A stretch of DNA of 64,000 nucleotides from Nostoc sp. HK-01. Its GTDB lineage: Bacteria > Cyanobacteriota > Cyanobacteriia > Cyanobacteriales > Nostocaceae. Below, piece after piece: positions 9,635-19,449 of this stretch. The DNA is taken from contig AP018318.1 of the NCBI GenBank assembly GCA_003990705.1, forward strand, positions 2,421,501 through 2,485,500. The letters are read 5' to 3'. Under the pieces are notes generated by a model. It was not told where the DNA came from, made no database searches, and saw only the letters and a program-made list of their open reading frames with translations. Numbering within the stretch: the first letter of the stretch is position 1; every line of letters starts with the position of its first letter. Position numbers and translations under genes: made by a program.

Positions 9635-9780
9635 TTGTAATTATGCTTTTTCTTTCTTTACTATCGCCTTTCCTAATCTTCTGATACACAAAGTTAACTG
9701 CGTTCATCTGCGGTTAATTTTTCCTGTCTATAACCTCACTAGATTTAGGAAACTTATAAATTAATTTATCTAAGTTCTTG

Positions 9781-10278
9781 CTACGAAAAATAATTATGAA
9801 TTGCCCTTTGCGCTCCCACTAAATGAGCGCCCCAATGAATTTCAAAATGAAAACGCCATTCCCATACTGCTTCCCTAAAATAACTCTGCTCGTAAAGTAT
9901 AAAACCTCGTTTGAGGCCTTGATAAATATCATTTAAATCATCTATAAGACTGTTGACTATAGGTTGATTATCTTCTATATTTAGTGGTTCAAATACATCC
10001 CAATAATTATTAATAGGTAATATTTGAAACCGCTTATAAATACTACTTGATTTGTAAGACGAGCGAATATTTTCTACTTATTTGTCATAATTAATATCAG
10101 ATAAATCAATTTCAAGTAAGTCAATTATACCTAAATGAAGTTCAGATAAAAGCTTTCGAGCCGTTACCATTTCTTGCTCTGGATTGCTGCTAGAAGCTTC
10201 TGCCCAATTACAATACTTAAGAACAGTTTCAGCAAATTTTTTAATTTTTGTTTCCAGTATTAAATCAGATAGTTCCAT
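9781..10278 (-). pseudogene. DUF5063 domain protein gene with an in-frame TAA
   Basis: From ATG 10278 the frame gives 66 residues (NWAEASSSNPEQEM is a recognisable DUF5063 start) and meets TAA at 10078-10080. The same frame then stays open for about 98 more codons to TAG at 9781-9783 and gives the rest of the domain, with YWDVFEPLNIED and the hallmark EAVWEWRFHFEIHWG. The total of about 165 residues matches a complete DUF5063 protein, so one nonsense change splits the gene. The family has no known function. It follows the 181-residue gene on the same strand with a 57-bp gap, so the two may form one transcription unit. The case for a real pseudogene rests on this single codon. Confidence 0.8.
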
Positions 10279-10335
10279 GTAGAAATAATTGCTTTTTTAA
10301 AAAGTAATCTGATTATTAAAATCGATAAAAATCTA

Positions 10336-10881
10336 TCAATCAAAAGAATAACCAGAAAAGAAAATCTCACTTGGCTGGTGGTCTGCATAAACAATAATAT
10401 ATCTTGCTGAACCTCTATCAATACTGTCCCAAAATTGATTTCTGCCATTAGGATTTTTGCTACCAAAAAGGACAGAATGAATCATTTCATGAGTGGGTTG
10501 CTCAGTACCAAATAAAGTAATAAGTTCTGCTGGAGGTAGTAGAAAAGCAGTGTTCCAAACTTCGCCAAGTATTTGATAAAATTCTTCTCCTCCTCCTAAC
10601 GCCTCTTCAAACTCATCTCTTGAAAGTGGACATGGCCTATCATCAACTCGAAGAATATCAAGAATTGAACGTGTGCCATCTGCATCAGAGGCTTCTAGTG
10701 CTGCTTCAATGGATATATGCTGCGCTCCAGGAGCAGGAGAATTTTCTGTAATCGGAAAATCAAGCAATGGTATTGCAGGATTATATCTACCTGCTTGAAA
10801 CTCTTTTTGGCGGAGTGTCTGTAATGCTGCATTCAGATCAGGTTGATAATCTGTGTAGTACCAGTAAACTTCTGCACCCAT
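10336..10881 (-). CDS. Hypothetical protein, 181 aa
   Basis: I do not recognise a family. The protein is acidic and soluble, with no membrane segment or signal peptide. It starts MGAEVYWYYTDYQPDLNAAL and has a DADGTRSILDILRVDD stretch at about 86-101, a Gly/Glu turn at 115-119 and a C-terminal RYIIVYADHQPSEIFF strand. The first 30 residues (YWYYTDYQ...ALQTLRQKEFQAGRY) resemble small uncharacterised cyanobacterial and actinobacterial proteins that take part in no known pathway. It lies between aat (upstream, same strand, 50-bp gap) and the broken DUF5063 gene (downstream), so a cotranscribed trio is possible. Confidence 0.6.
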   Translation of the reverse strand: MGAEVYWYYTDYQPDLNAALQTLRQKEFQAGRYNPAIPLLDFPITENSPAPGAQHISIEAALEASDADGTRSILDILRVDDRPCPLSRDEFEEALGGGEEFYQILGEVWNTAFLLPPAELITLFGTEQPTHEMIHSVLFGSKNPNGRNQFWDSIDRGSARYIIVYADHQPSEIFFSGYSFD

Positions 10882-10931
10882 AGAAATTAGTCACTAAATT
10901 TTAAGAATGAGCCACATCATGCCCTACATTC

Positions 10932-11507
10932 TTACACCAAAGAACAGCGACGCTGCAACGCTTTTTGGAGTAAAGTTTGATATTCTTCATCGCCAATCCC
11001 GTAAGCACCAAAGCGTTCTAAATGCGGGTTCATCATTTGAGCGTCAAACAGGACAAATTGTTTTTGGCGCAATCTTTCTACTAACTTGACCATCGCTACC
11101 TTTGAGCCTTCGGGAATGCGGTAAAACATTGATTCACCGATGAAAGCACCACCAATCACAATTCCTAAAATACCGCCTGCGAGTTCGTCACCTTGCCAAG
11201 TTTCAAAACTGTGAGCAAAACCCGTTTCATGTAGTAAAAAGTAAATTTCTTTTAATTCTTCCGAAATCCATGTTGTGTCTCGGTTTGCACAGCCATCAAC
11301 AACAGCCGGAAAATCACGATTAATTGCCACTGTGAATCGCTCTTGATTCAAGACACGCTGCAAAGACTTAGGATAGCGGAATCGCTCATCTAGAGGAATC
11401 AAAGTGCGATCGCGGCTACCATACCAACCCAAGCCATGATCGTCATCAGCCATGAGAAAATAGCCTTGAGCATAGCCTTGAATAATAGCAGCGATATCAT
11501 ATTGCAT
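10932..11507 (-). CDS. aat: Leucyl/phenylalanyl-tRNA-protein transferase
   Basis: A 191-residue L/F-transferase, the enzyme that moves Leu or Phe from aminoacyl-tRNA to N-terminal Arg or Lys of proteins, marking them for ClpS/ClpAP degradation. Family hallmarks are present: GYFLMADDD near the start, [45 protein letters not shown] (the central GNAT-like core, residues about 98-129) and the C-terminal [16 protein letters not shown]. Length is close to other cyanobacterial Aat proteins, which are shorter than the E. coli enzyme. It is transcribed away from the conserved gene at 11612. Confidence 0.93.
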   Translation of the reverse strand: MQYDIAAIIQGYAQGYFLMADDDHGLGWYGSRDRTLIPLDERFRYPKSLQRVLNQERFTVAINRDFPAVVDGCANRDTTWISEELKEIYFLLHETGFAHSFETWQGDELAGGILGIVIGGAFIGESMFYRIPEGSKVAMVKLVERLRQKQFVLFDAQMMNPHLERFGAYGIGDEEYQTLLQKALQRRCSLV

Positions 11508-11611
11508 AGATCAAACTAAAAATAAAAAATATCAGAGGAACGCAATTTGATGCGATCGCCATCCTCTGCGCTCCTCTGGGATATATTAAGCGTCCCTCTG
11601 CGTTTACCAAA

Positions 11612-11941
11612 ATGACACAACCAATCCCATCCATTACCCTACCACCAGCTAACGACCCTCTCCTTGAAGGTGAGTGGTTACAAGAGCGTTTGTTGCGGTG
11701 GTTAGATGCAGAATTTATCCCGGAAGCAATCAACCAAACGATTGCCCAACGAGCCGCGCAAATCTTTGTGCGTCAACGTATGGAAGGAGAAAACGACTTA
11801 GGATCTCTGGTAATTGCCATTGTCACAGAGATGCAGGCGTTTGATTTTTCCAAAAGCTTTTATGGAGAGTTTGCGATCGCTAACGCCGTCAGCGATCTAC
11901 TCTTAGAAAGTCTGGGTATAGACCGTTGCTGTGGTCAATAA
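11612..11941 (+). CDS. Conserved cyanobacterial hypothetical protein, 109 aa
   Basis: A 109-residue soluble helical protein starting MTQPIPSITLPPANDPLLEG and containing WLDAEFIPEAINQTIAQRAAQIFVRQR. I recognise the style of a protein conserved across cyanobacteria but no domain with a known function. It is transcribed divergently from aat, with about 100 bp between the start codons; that gap carries a degenerate repeat (cctctgcgctcctctg) seen elsewhere in such genomes. Codon use and HIP1 content look like the neighbours. Confidence 0.7.
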   Translation: MTQPIPSITLPPANDPLLEGEWLQERLLRWLDAEFIPEAINQTIAQRAAQIFVRQRMEGENDLGSLVIAIVTEMQAFDFSKSFYGEFAIANAVSDLLLESLGIDRCCGQ

Positions 11942-12008
11942 TTTTGTCATTTGTCATTTGTCTTTAGCAAATTACCAATGACTAATGACCAATGACTAAT
12001 GACCAATA
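11942..12008. repeat. Heptamer tandem repeats between convergent genes
   Basis: Two runs of seven-base units face each other: tttgtca units at 11944-11963 and caatgac/taatgac units at 11975-12008. They are partly inverse to each other and could fold into a long, weak hairpin. They fill the whole gap between the 109-aa gene and the end of rpsN, so they may serve as a bidirectional transcription stop. Confidence 0.55.
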
Positions 12009-12009
12009 A

Positions 12010-12312
12010 CTACCAACTAGACTTAACCACTCCAGGTAACAAACCTTCGTGCGCCCATTCCCGCAGAACGTTCCGAGACAGTCCAAAGTCACGGTACACA
12101 CCTCTGGGGCGACCAGTTACCCAGCAGCGATTGCGGCGACGGTTGGGCGCACTGTTCCGGGGTAGTTGTTGAATTTTCCGATGAGCGTCCAGTTTCTCTT
12201 CTAAAGATTCAGCCTGTCTGAACTCTTCCAGCAGAGTTTCCCGCTTTTCGGCATACTTTGCGACTAACTTGGCGCGTTTTTTCTCGCGCTCAATCATACT
12301 CTTCTTCGCCAT
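12010..12312 (-). CDS. rpsN: 30S ribosomal protein S14
   Basis: A 100-residue S14: basic N-terminus [17 protein letters not shown], a central linker and the conserved C-terminal block [20 protein letters not shown] followed by [12 protein letters not shown]. It lacks the C-x2-C zinc motif of short S14 forms, so it is the long, zinc-independent type usual in cyanobacteria. It is a single gene outside the main ribosomal clusters, as in other cyanobacteria. It binds 16S rRNA in the head of the small subunit. Confidence 0.97.
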   Translation of the reverse strand: MAKKSMIEREKKRAKLVAKYAEKRETLLEEFRQAESLEEKLDAHRKIQQLPRNSAPNRRRNRCWVTGRPRGVYRDFGLSRNVLREWAHEGLLPGVVKSSW

Positions 12313-12384
12313 ACATTCTAAATAAAGACAGCATTTTCCATTCTACAGTGTCCTAATCAATTCTAGGGATACTCCTTAATTTAC

Positions 12385-13065
12385 CTAGCCTATTGTCATC
12401 ACTTTATGAGCAGTAGGACACAAATCAGCTAACTCACAAGCCGCACAAGCTGGAGAACGGGCTTTACAAACAGCACGACCATGATAAATTAGCCGAATTG
12501 ACCAATTTTCCCAATCTGCTTGGGGTAATAACTTCATTAAATCTTGTTCAATTTTGACTGGTTCAGAATACTTGGTTAAACCTAACCGCTGACTCAAACG
12601 CTTAACGTGAGTATCCACAGTCACCCCAGCATTTATCCCATAAGCATGAGCTAAAACAACATTTGCCGTTTTCCGCGCCACACCAGGTAATTTTAATAAA
12701 TGCTCCATTTGGTTAGGAACCACCGAATCAAAATCAGTCACAATCATTCGACAGGCGGCTTGGATATTCTTAGACTTATTGCGATAAAACCCTGTCGAAC
12801 GCACCAAGTTTTCTAACTCGTCTAAATCGGCATTGGCTAAACTGGCTGCATCTGGAAATCGACTAAATAAAGCTGGTGTAACTTGATTAACTCGCTCATC
12901 TGTACACTGAGCCGAGAGAATAGTAGCAACTAGTAATTGTACAGGTGTTGAGTAATTTAATGAACAAGTTGCATCTGGATAAAGATGTTTGAGACGATGG
13001 AGAATCTCTAACGCTCGTTGTTTTTTAGATGGAGATTTGCGGGTAGTTGTCATAAAAAAAGGCAA
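12385..13065 (-). CDS. nth: Endonuclease III (DNA glycosylase/AP lyase)
   Basis: A 226-residue Nth: helix-hairpin-helix with LPGVARKTANVVLAHA, catalytic Lys132 and Asp151 (in VDTHV), and a C-terminal 4Fe-4S loop with Cys201, Cys208, Cys211 and Cys217 in the C-x6-C-x2-C-x5-C spacing. It removes oxidised pyrimidines in base-excision repair and cuts the abasic site by beta-elimination. ATG at 13065 gives a 14-residue basic leader before the family's usual start, so an internal start is possible. It follows rpsN's position but is separately spaced (72 bp). Confidence 0.96.
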   Translation of the reverse strand: MPFFMTTTRKSPSKKQRALEILHRLKHLYPDATCSLNYSTPVQLLVATILSAQCTDERVNQVTPALFSRFPDAASLANADLDELENLVRSTGFYRNKSKNIQAACRMIVTDFDSVVPNQMEHLLKLPGVARKTANVVLAHAYGINAGVTVDTHVKRLSQRLGLTKYSEPVKIEQDLMKLLPQADWENWSIRLIYHGRAVCKARSPACAACELADLCPTAHKVMTIG

Positions 13066-13249
13066 AAGTAAAAAGGCAAAAGTAAAAAAATAATTGCCTA
13101 TTTAACGCGATGTGCAACTTATTTTTTGAAACCCCTCTCTACACCTCTCTTTGAAGTGGAGAGAGGCTTTGAATCTTGCTCCCTTTTGTCGGGAAGGGTT
13201 TGGTGGTTAGGTTTGAGAGAAAGTTGTACACGGCGTTATTTACTCAAAA

Positions 13250-13290
13250 ATTAGTAAATAAAAAATAAATTAGCCTGCACAGGCAGGCTT
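13250..13290 (-). terminator. Probable Rho-independent terminator of rseP
   Basis: Read on the minus strand, a seven-base-pair stem (agcctgc / gcaggct, loop of four, 13272-13289) is followed by a T-rich run (aatttattttttattta). It lies about 50 bp after the rseP stop codon. A second, T-less palindrome (cagacttgagtctg) sits at 13305-13318. Confidence 0.55.
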
Positions 13291-13341
13291 GGTTTGATTA
13301 GCCTCAGACTTGAGTCTGAGTGCTTTAATTTTGCGCCGATC

Positions 13342-14415
13342 CTACTGAGTGGTTAACTGGATGGTTTCTTTAACTATTAAGAAAATGCCTAATCCTAAAA
13401 GTAGCACCAAGCCTGTTTGCATTACACCTTCTTGAATGCGGCTAGGTAAGGGTTTACCGCGTAAACCTTCAATTAATAGAAACGCTAGTTGTCCGCCGTC
13501 TAATGCGGGTAAAGGCAAGATATTGATAATGGCTAAGTTAATGCTGATAATTGCGGCAAAAGATAGTAAATTCGTGCTGTCATCAGCCGCTAATTTTGCA
13601 CCAACTTTCACAATATTAACTGGCCCAGAAACTTGTCCGATGGTTTGTTGAAAGTTAGTAATTAACTGACCAAAACCGTTGAGTGTACCAATAAATAGTT
13701 GTTGAAAGCGGTTAGCTGCAATACCAAAAATCTCGAAAGGACTGTTAGGTTTACGAAAAACTGGTTTACCATTTGGCCCTAGTTGAATTCCTACCAAGCC
13801 TTTACCATCAGCGCCTAGGGCTGGGGTTAATTTTAGGGAAACTTGTTGATTTTTCTGTTGAACTTTGAGGGCGATTTCCTGATTGGGATGAGTTTGAATT
13901 TCTTTGGTCAAGATAGCGGTGGATTTGTCTGAAGCCGGGAGTTCTTGACCATTAACTGCTAAAACTATATCACCTTCTCTAATACCGGCTTGATAGGCAA
14001 TGGATTGTTCATTAACTGGTTGAACAAGCACACCGGGTTGATAGTTGAACTTTTCTGGGATGCCAACAATACCCAATTGGAGAACTAGCACTAAATAGGC
14101 AAATATTAAATTTGCAATTACTCCTGCACTGATGACGATCGCCCGATCTAAAACTGGACGGTTACGCAGCAGATTCGGGTCGTTGGGTGGAATGTCACTA
14201 TCTGGGTCATCATCGGGAAAGCCCACAAAGCCACCCAAGGGAAAAGCACGGACAGCATATTCGGTTTCCGTTCCTTGGTATTTCCACAAAACTGGGCCAA
14301 AACCCAAAGAAAAACGGTTAACGTGAATGCCTTGAGACCTTGCTGCTATAAAGTGTCCCAGTTCGTGTACCAAAATTAAAATAGCCAAGACTGCGATCGC
14401 TGCTAAAACTGACAT
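13342..14415 (-). CDS. rseP: RIP metalloprotease RseP (site-2 protease)
   Basis: A 357-residue intramembrane zinc protease. The first membrane segment carries the HExxH site (HELGH, H17-E18...H21), a PDZ domain spans about 120-200 (YQAGIREGDIVLAVNGQEL), and the third catalytic element NILPLPALDGG lies in a C-terminal membrane segment, followed by a last hydrophobic helix. Such enzymes cut membrane-anchored anti-sigma factors and other single-pass proteins. Transcription runs away from kdpA. The gene stands alone; a hairpin with a T-run lies just behind it. Confidence 0.95.
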   Translation of the reverse strand: MSVLAAIAVLAILILVHELGHFIAARSQGIHVNRFSLGFGPVLWKYQGTETEYAVRAFPLGGFVGFPDDDPDSDIPPNDPNLLRNRPVLDRAIVISAGVIANLIFAYLVLVLQLGIVGIPEKFNYQPGVLVQPVNEQSIAYQAGIREGDIVLAVNGQELPASDKSTAILTKEIQTHPNQEIALKVQQKNQQVSLKLTPALGADGKGLVGIQLGPNGKPVFRKPNSPFEIFGIAANRFQQLFIGTLNGFGQLITNFQQTIGQVSGPVNIVKVGAKLAADDSTNLLSFAAIISINLAIINILPLPALDGGQLAFLLIEGLRGKPLPSRIQEGVMQTGLVLLLGLGIFLIVKETIQLTTQ

Positions 14416-15059
14416 AAAGCAAATTAGTCAAAATATGCGGATATATATGTTTATTGTAGTAGTTGGGGATGGAGTACACAGATAAATCCTGTAACTGCTG
14501 TTGAGCTTGATTAATTGCAAACATCTGCCAAACTTCTACAGATGTTTTTTGCCATGCTAAATATGTAAATACAATAGCTGCACCTATTGTATTAAAGGTG
14601 TATTCTAGTAAATTTTTATTCCTCTGTTACAATTCAATGTGCAATGCAGACGAACAAAATATTGAATTGCGATTAGTATACTAAAATACTCACGAATTGG
14701 TGCAATTACACAAACCATGCTGATGCATCAACTCAAACAGTAACTAATATTAAATTTTAAATACTCTTGACAGAAACTTTAAAAAGTCACTAAAAAATTG
14801 TAGTGAATAAACACAGTAAATCTAGATAGATATATTGAGACTAAATAAAATATTGCCAAATTGCTCACAATCTCATCGTCAAATAGTTCACTCTTATAGC
14901 AGAATTCAAGCTGCGCCGTGCGCTTCAACCGCACGGAGTGCGAAGTAAAACAGTTTATCTCTCTATCTAGAGACATAGATTGGCTACGTTAAGCGGAAAT
15001 CGACAATATATCTAAAATAATTAGCTTGCGAGTATTAAGTTAAACTGAGCGCAAAATAA
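14416..15059. other. Intergenic region between rseP and kdpA (644 bp)
   Basis: AT-rich region with both promoters (rseP leftward, kdpA rightward). It holds a perfect 7-bp palindrome ccgtgcg-cttcaac-cgcacgg at 14916-14936, typical of dispersed repeats, and otherwise no open frame with family features. I cannot identify a KdpE-type operator by eye. Confidence 0.5.
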
Positions 15060-16745
15060 ATGGGACAAGGTTTTTTACAAATCGGCTTGACACTGTGTCT
15101 TGTCATAGCGATCGCCCCTATATTGGGAAGATACATAGCGCGTGTGTTCATGGGAGCGAGAACGTTGCTTGATCCTCTAATGAACCCAATTGAACACAGC
15201 ATTTATCTGGTAGCAGGCGTTAACAGAAAAGATGATATGACAGGCTGGCAGTATATCCGGGCGATTCTTGCCAGTAATCTTGTTATGGGTATTTTAGTTT
15301 TTGGTTTGATACATTATCAAAGATTTTTACCTTGGAATCCCAATAACTTCTTTTCCCCGCGTTGGCATACCTTACTACACACTGTTATTTCTTTTGTTAC
15401 CAACACCGATCAGCAACACTATGTTCCAGAGACAACCCTGAGTTACTTCAGCCAAGTAGCAGCTTTAGGCTTTTTGATGTTCACCTCAGCAGGTACGGGG
15501 TTGGCGGTGGGAATCGCGTTTATTCGTGGGTTGACTAGCAAAAGGTTAGGTAACTTTTATGTTGACCTAATTCGTAGCATTACCAGGATATTACTGCCAA
15601 TTTCGGTAGTTGGCGCGATCGCCCTTGTTTTATTAGGCGTACCGCAAACCATCGATAAACCATTGATTGTGGAAACGATAGAAGGAAGCACACAATACAT
15701 TGCTAGAGGCCCTGTAGCTTCCTTTGAGATGATTAAAATGTTGGGTGAGAACGGTGGTGGTTTCTTTGCAGCAAATTCCGCCCATCCCTTTGAAAATCCC
15801 AATGGCGCATCTAACTTAATCGAACTCATCGCCATGATTTCCATTCCCGCAGCCTTGATATTCACCTACGGGATGTTTGCCAAAAATCTCAAACAAGCTT
15901 GGCTGTTATTTTGGATGGTATTTACCGCTTTTGTGATTTTAGTTTGGGTCACAGTCAGTGGTGAACTGCAAGGAAATCCCCTCATTAACGGCACATTGGG
16001 AGTAGAACTGCCAAATTTAGAAGGTAAAGAAGTCAGATTTGGAGTCATACAAACAGCACTGTGGGTAGTGACTACCACCGCCACAATGACTGGTGCAGTT
16101 AATGGAATGCTCGATTCCCTAATGCCTCAAGGATTATTTGCGACATTATTTAACTTATTTGTGCAGATTATTTGGGGAGGACAAGGTACAGGTATAGCTT
16201 ACTTGCTAATTTACTTAATTCTCACCGTGTTCTTAACAGGGTTGATGGTGGGACGCACACCAGAATTTTTAGGACGCAAAATCGAAAAGCGCGAAATCAT
16301 TCTCGCCAGCGTTGTGCTGTTAATTCACCCCATTATGATTTTAATTCCCAGCGCGATCGCCCTAGCTTATCCCTTTTCCCTCTCAGGCATTACAAACCCA
16401 GGCTTTCATGGAATCTCCCAAGTAGTTTATGAATATGCTTCAGCCGCAGCTAATAACGGTTCCGGCTTAGAGAAACTCAATGATAATACCCTGTGGTGGA
16501 ATTTAAGCACAGGATTGAGTATGTTGGCTGGCCGTTATATCCCAATTATTGCCATCTTGCTATTAGCTGAGAATATGTCGCGTAAACCAGTCACACCAGA
16601 AACAGCAGGAACACTCAAAACCGATTCATTACTATTCACCACAGTGACAGCGGGCATAGTACTAATTTTAGGCGTATTGACATTTTTTCCCGTTTTAGCC
16701 CTAGGCCCCATCGCTGAAGGATTTAAACTAGCATCTGGCAGTTAA
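15060..16745 (+). CDS. kdpA: Potassium-transporting ATPase subunit A (KdpA)
   Basis: A 561-residue polytopic membrane protein, the potassium-binding channel-like subunit of the KdpFABC pump. Four selectivity-filter regions of the MPM fold are visible, for example [13 protein letters not shown] (about 141-153), [19 protein letters not shown] (about 230-248) and GQGTGIAYL (about 377-385). The start ATG at 15060 gives the normal length. It is the first gene of kdpA-kdpB-kdpF-kdpC-kdpD. In E. coli the operon is switched on by K+ limitation or osmotic stress; the same is known for Anabaena strains. Confidence 0.97.
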   Translation: MGQGFLQIGLTLCLVIAIAPILGRYIARVFMGARTLLDPLMNPIEHSIYLVAGVNRKDDMTGWQYIRAILASNLVMGILVFGLIHYQRFLPWNPNNFFSPRWHTLLHTVISFVTNTDQQHYVPETTLSYFSQVAALGFLMFTSAGTGLAVGIAFIRGLTSKRLGNFYVDLIRSITRILLPISVVGAIALVLLGVPQTIDKPLIVETIEGSTQYIARGPVASFEMIKMLGENGGGFFAANSAHPFENPNGASNLIELIAMISIPAALIFTYGMFAKNLKQAWLLFWMVFTAFVILVWVTVSGELQGNPLINGTLGVELPNLEGKEVRFGVIQTALWVVTTTATMTGAVNGMLDSLMPQGLFATLFNLFVQIIWGGQGTGIAYLLIYLILTVFLTGLMVGRTPEFLGRKIEKREIILASVVLLIHPIMILIPSAIALAYPFSLSGITNPGFHGISQVVYEYASAAANNGSGLEKLNDNTLWWNLSTGLSMLAGRYIPIIAILLLAENMSRKPVTPETAGTLKTDSLLFTTVTAGIVLILGVLTFFPVLALGPIAEGFKLASGS

Positions 16746-16769
16746 AAAAGTGCTGAGTTGAAAGTGCTG

Positions 16770-16905
16770 TTAGCGGTAGCGGGGCGTTTAGCCCGTGCTG
16801 AGTTGGGAATTGAGAACAAGAAATAATTCTTCCCCTGCCCCTCTGCTTCCTCTGCCCTCTGCCCCCCCTGTCCCCCTGCTCCCTGTCTCTATCCTCCCTT
16901 GCACT
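16770..16905. repeat. Degenerate CTGCCCC-type heptamer repeat in the kdpA-kdpB gap
   Basis: The segment contains gtgctgagttg twice, then cttcccctgcccctctgc and a run of CTGCCCY-like units up to 16890. The arrangement (gtgctgag..., then a gaa-rich stretch, then a pyrimidine heptamer run) is the same as in the insert inside priA at about 44971-45069, so both look like copies of one dispersed repeat family. It enlarges the gap between two genes that normally lie close together in an operon. Confidence 0.6.
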
Positions 16906-16914
16906 ACTGAATAT

Positions 16915-19020
16915 ATGAATCCAGTTGCACCTACCCCCAAATCTAAAACACCAAGAGCGCGTCCGAGCGATCGCCGCCAAGTGCGAAAAAAAGCCAAAAT
17001 AAATAATCAAGTAATTTACATCAGGGCTATCAGGGATGCTTTTATCAAACTGAATCCCATAGTAGCCATCAAAAATCCGGTGATGTTTGTGGTGTGGATT
17101 GGCACACTGATTACCCTCGCCGTCACCATTGATCCCAACTTATTCGGCCCTACGCAACAGCGAAATCCCCAATTATTTAATGGTATCCTCACCGGGATAT
17201 TGTTTTTTACAGTCTGGTTTGCTAACTTTGCCGAAGCCGTAGCCGAAGGACGGGGTAAAGCCCAAGCCGATGCGTTGCGATCTACACAATCAGAAACCAT
17301 CGCCAAAAAACTCGCCTCCGATGGCTCAATCTCTGAGGTTCCTTCCACAAGTCTTCAAAAAGGTGACAACGTATATATCGTGGCTGGCGATATCATCCCT
17401 GCTGATGGGGAAGTAATTATGGGTGTCGCCTCGGTGGATGAATCTGCAATTACGGGTGAATCTGCACCAGTTCTCAAAGAATCAGGTTCAGATGTCGCTA
17501 GTTCTGTTACAGGTGGAACACGCATCATCTCTGACGAGTTAATCATCCGCGTCACAGCTGATCCCGGCAAAGGTTTTATTGATCGGATGATTAATTTAGT
17601 AGAAGGTGCAGAACGCAGCAAAACACCCAACGAAATCGCCCTCACAGTATTATTAGCTGTATTAAGCCTCATATTTTTGTTTGTTGTCGCTACCTTGCCA
17701 GCATTTGCCTACTACGTTCAAAGTCCTGTCAGTATCCCAGTTTTAATTGCGTTATTAGTAGCATTGATCCCCACAACCATTGGTGGCTTACTCAGCGCGA
17801 TCGGGATTGCAGGTATGGATCGAGTCGCCCAATATAACGTTATTGCTACCTCTGGACGAGCAGTGGAAGCCTGTGGCGATATCAACACTTTAATTTTAGA
17901 TAAAACCGGTACAATTACCCTCGGCAACCGTTTAGCAGAAGAATTTATCCCGGTTAACGGTCATTCTATGCAGGAATTGGCTTATATTGCCCTGATAGCC
18001 AGCATATTTGACGATACACCAGAAGGCAAATCCATTGTGCGACTTGCAGAAAGATTAGGCGCTCGATTAGATTTTGATCCCCACCAAGCCGCAGCCGTGG
18101 AATTTTCAGCCAAAACCCGGATGAGTGGTACAAATTTAGTCAATGGACGAGAAGCCCGCAAAGGTGCAGTCGGAGCGATTAAAGGATTTGTTCTTTCCCG
18201 CAACGGCCGAGATACCCCAGAACTAGATGCTGCATACCAACGAGTTTCTCAACAAGGGGGTACACCTCTAGCAGTTTGCTTAGATCAAGAAATTTATGGT
18301 GTCATCTATCTCAAAGATATTGTCAAACCCGGCATTCGTGAGCGTTTTGCCCAGTTGCGTCGGATGGGTGTGCATACTGTCATGCTCACAGGAGACAACC
18401 ACATTACTGCATCTGTAATTGCTCAAGAAGCCGGTGTGGATGATTTTATTGCCGAAGCCACACCTGAAGATAAAATCAGTGTCATTCAACAAGAACAGGC
18501 TGAAGGCAAACTAGTCGCCATGACAGGTGATGGAACTAACGATGCTCCCGCATTGGCACAGGCAAATGTTGGTGTGGCGATGAATACTGGTACTCAAGCT
18601 GCTAAAGAAGCAGCCAACATGGTAGATTTAGACTCTGACCCTACCAAACTCATCGATATTATCAGTATTGGTAAACAACTGTTAATTACCCGTGGGGCAT
18701 TGACAACATTTTCTATTGCTAATGATATTGCTAAGTATTTTGCAATTATTCCGGTAATTTTTGCAGCTACTAACCTGCAAGGTCTGAATATTATGAATTT
18801 AACTAGCACAAATTCCGCTGTGCTATCGGCATTAATTTACAATGCTGTGATTATTCCTGCGTTAATTCCCTTAGCTTTGAAAGGTGTGAAATTTAGACCC
18901 CTGACAGCTAATCAATTACTCAAACGCAATCTTTTGATTTATGGCTTAGGTGGTGTGATTGCACCGTTTATTGCAATTAAGCTATTAGATTTGGTGATTA
19001 CAGCAGTGGGGCTGGCTTAG
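16915..19020 (+). CDS. kdpB: Potassium-transporting ATPase ATP-binding subunit B (KdpB)
   Basis: A 701-residue P-type ATPase subunit. The phosphorylation motif DKTGT is followed by ITLG, the TGES loop appears as ITGESAPV, the hinge as [12 protein letters not shown], and the membrane segment before DKTGT has the [15 protein letters not shown] phrase typical of KdpB. I chose ATG 16915 because the open frame upstream is only the pyrimidine repeat; KdpB proteins are usually near 680-700 residues. Together with KdpA, KdpC and KdpF it forms the ATP-driven K+ importer. Confidence 0.96.
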   Translation: MNPVAPTPKSKTPRARPSDRRQVRKKAKINNQVIYIRAIRDAFIKLNPIVAIKNPVMFVVWIGTLITLAVTIDPNLFGPTQQRNPQLFNGILTGILFFTVWFANFAEAVAEGRGKAQADALRSTQSETIAKKLASDGSISEVPSTSLQKGDNVYIVAGDIIPADGEVIMGVASVDESAITGESAPVLKESGSDVASSVTGGTRIISDELIIRVTADPGKGFIDRMINLVEGAERSKTPNEIALTVLLAVLSLIFLFVVATLPAFAYYVQSPVSIPVLIALLVALIPTTIGGLLSAIGIAGMDRVAQYNVIATSGRAVEACGDINTLILDKTGTITLGNRLAEEFIPVNGHSMQELAYIALIASIFDDTPEGKSIVRLAERLGARLDFDPHQAAAVEFSAKTRMSGTNLVNGREARKGAVGAIKGFVLSRNGRDTPELDAAYQRVSQQGGTPLAVCLDQEIYGVIYLKDIVKPGIRERFAQLRRMGVHTVMLTGDNHITASVIAQEAGVDDFIAEATPEDKISVIQQEQAEGKLVAMTGDGTNDAPALAQANVGVAMNTGTQAAKEAANMVDLDSDPTKLIDIISIGKQLLITRGALTTFSIANDIAKYFAIIPVIFAATNLQGLNIMNLTSTNSAVLSALIYNAVIIPALIPLALKGVKFRPLTANQLLKRNLLIYGLGGVIAPFIAIKLLDLVITAVGLA

Positions 19021-19120
19021 AAAGGCAAAAAAAAGTAAAAAGGCAAAAGTAAAAAGGCAAAAGTAAAAAGGCAAAAAAAGTAAAAAGTCAAAAGTAAAAA
19101 GGCAAAAGTAAAAGAAGAAA
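19021..19120. repeat. A/G-rich tandem repeat (aaaaggcaaaagt units) after kdpB
   Basis: About seven units of 12-14 bases on the pattern aaaaggcaaaagt fill the kdpB-kdpF gap. The same unit occurs singly or in pairs near 13060, 32623, 55350 and 60345, so it is a family of short repeats dispersed in this genome. In one case (32623) two opposite copies make a perfect terminator stem. Confidence 0.65.
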
Positions 19121-19165
19121 AAAATTATTTTTTGCCCTGTTAGTAAGGAAAATTGGCAGATAAAT

Positions 19166-19414
19166 ATGAATAATGAGCCGAGAAATTTAATGCAGGCGAT
19201 CGCCTATATTTGGTCACAACTGCCTAAACAAAAACTGGCGATCACAATTCTGATTGGACTTTGCCTAAATTTAGGAATTTCTCGCAGAGTTTATGCAGCT
19301 ACTAATACCACATTACAAATTCAATTTACTTGGGCTTATGGTATTTTGGGAGCGATTATTTTCGGGCTAATAATTTACTTATTGATTGTAGTTTTTCAAC
19401 CAGAACGCTTCTAA
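19166..19414 (+). CDS. kdpF: KdpF-like small membrane subunit (the extended form called KdpG in Anabaena)
   Basis: An 82-residue protein between kdpB and kdpC. The C-terminal 27 residues (YGILGAIIFGLIIYLLIVVF then QPERF) match KdpF, the one-helix lipid-like stabiliser of the pump. The N-terminal half adds about 50 residues with another hydrophobic segment (about 25-40, ending in YAA, possibly a cleavable signal). An extended gene at this place has been called kdpG in Anabaena literature. The identification rests on its position and the C-terminal motif. Confidence 0.8.
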   Translation: MNNEPRNLMQAIAYIWSQLPKQKLAITILIGLCLNLGISRRVYAATNTTLQIQFTWAYGILGAIIFGLIIYLLIVVFQPERF

Positions 19415-19449
19415 AAAATAAATTTAATCTTCTACACTCAGCACTTTTT

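Noticed and set aside
10260-10466. 68-aa minus-strand frame overlapping the 181-aa gene end
   Set aside because: It lies in another frame over two better supported genes and has no family features.
14779-14976. 65-aa minus-strand frame before kdpA
   Set aside because: It covers a palindromic repeat and the promoter region; no family features.
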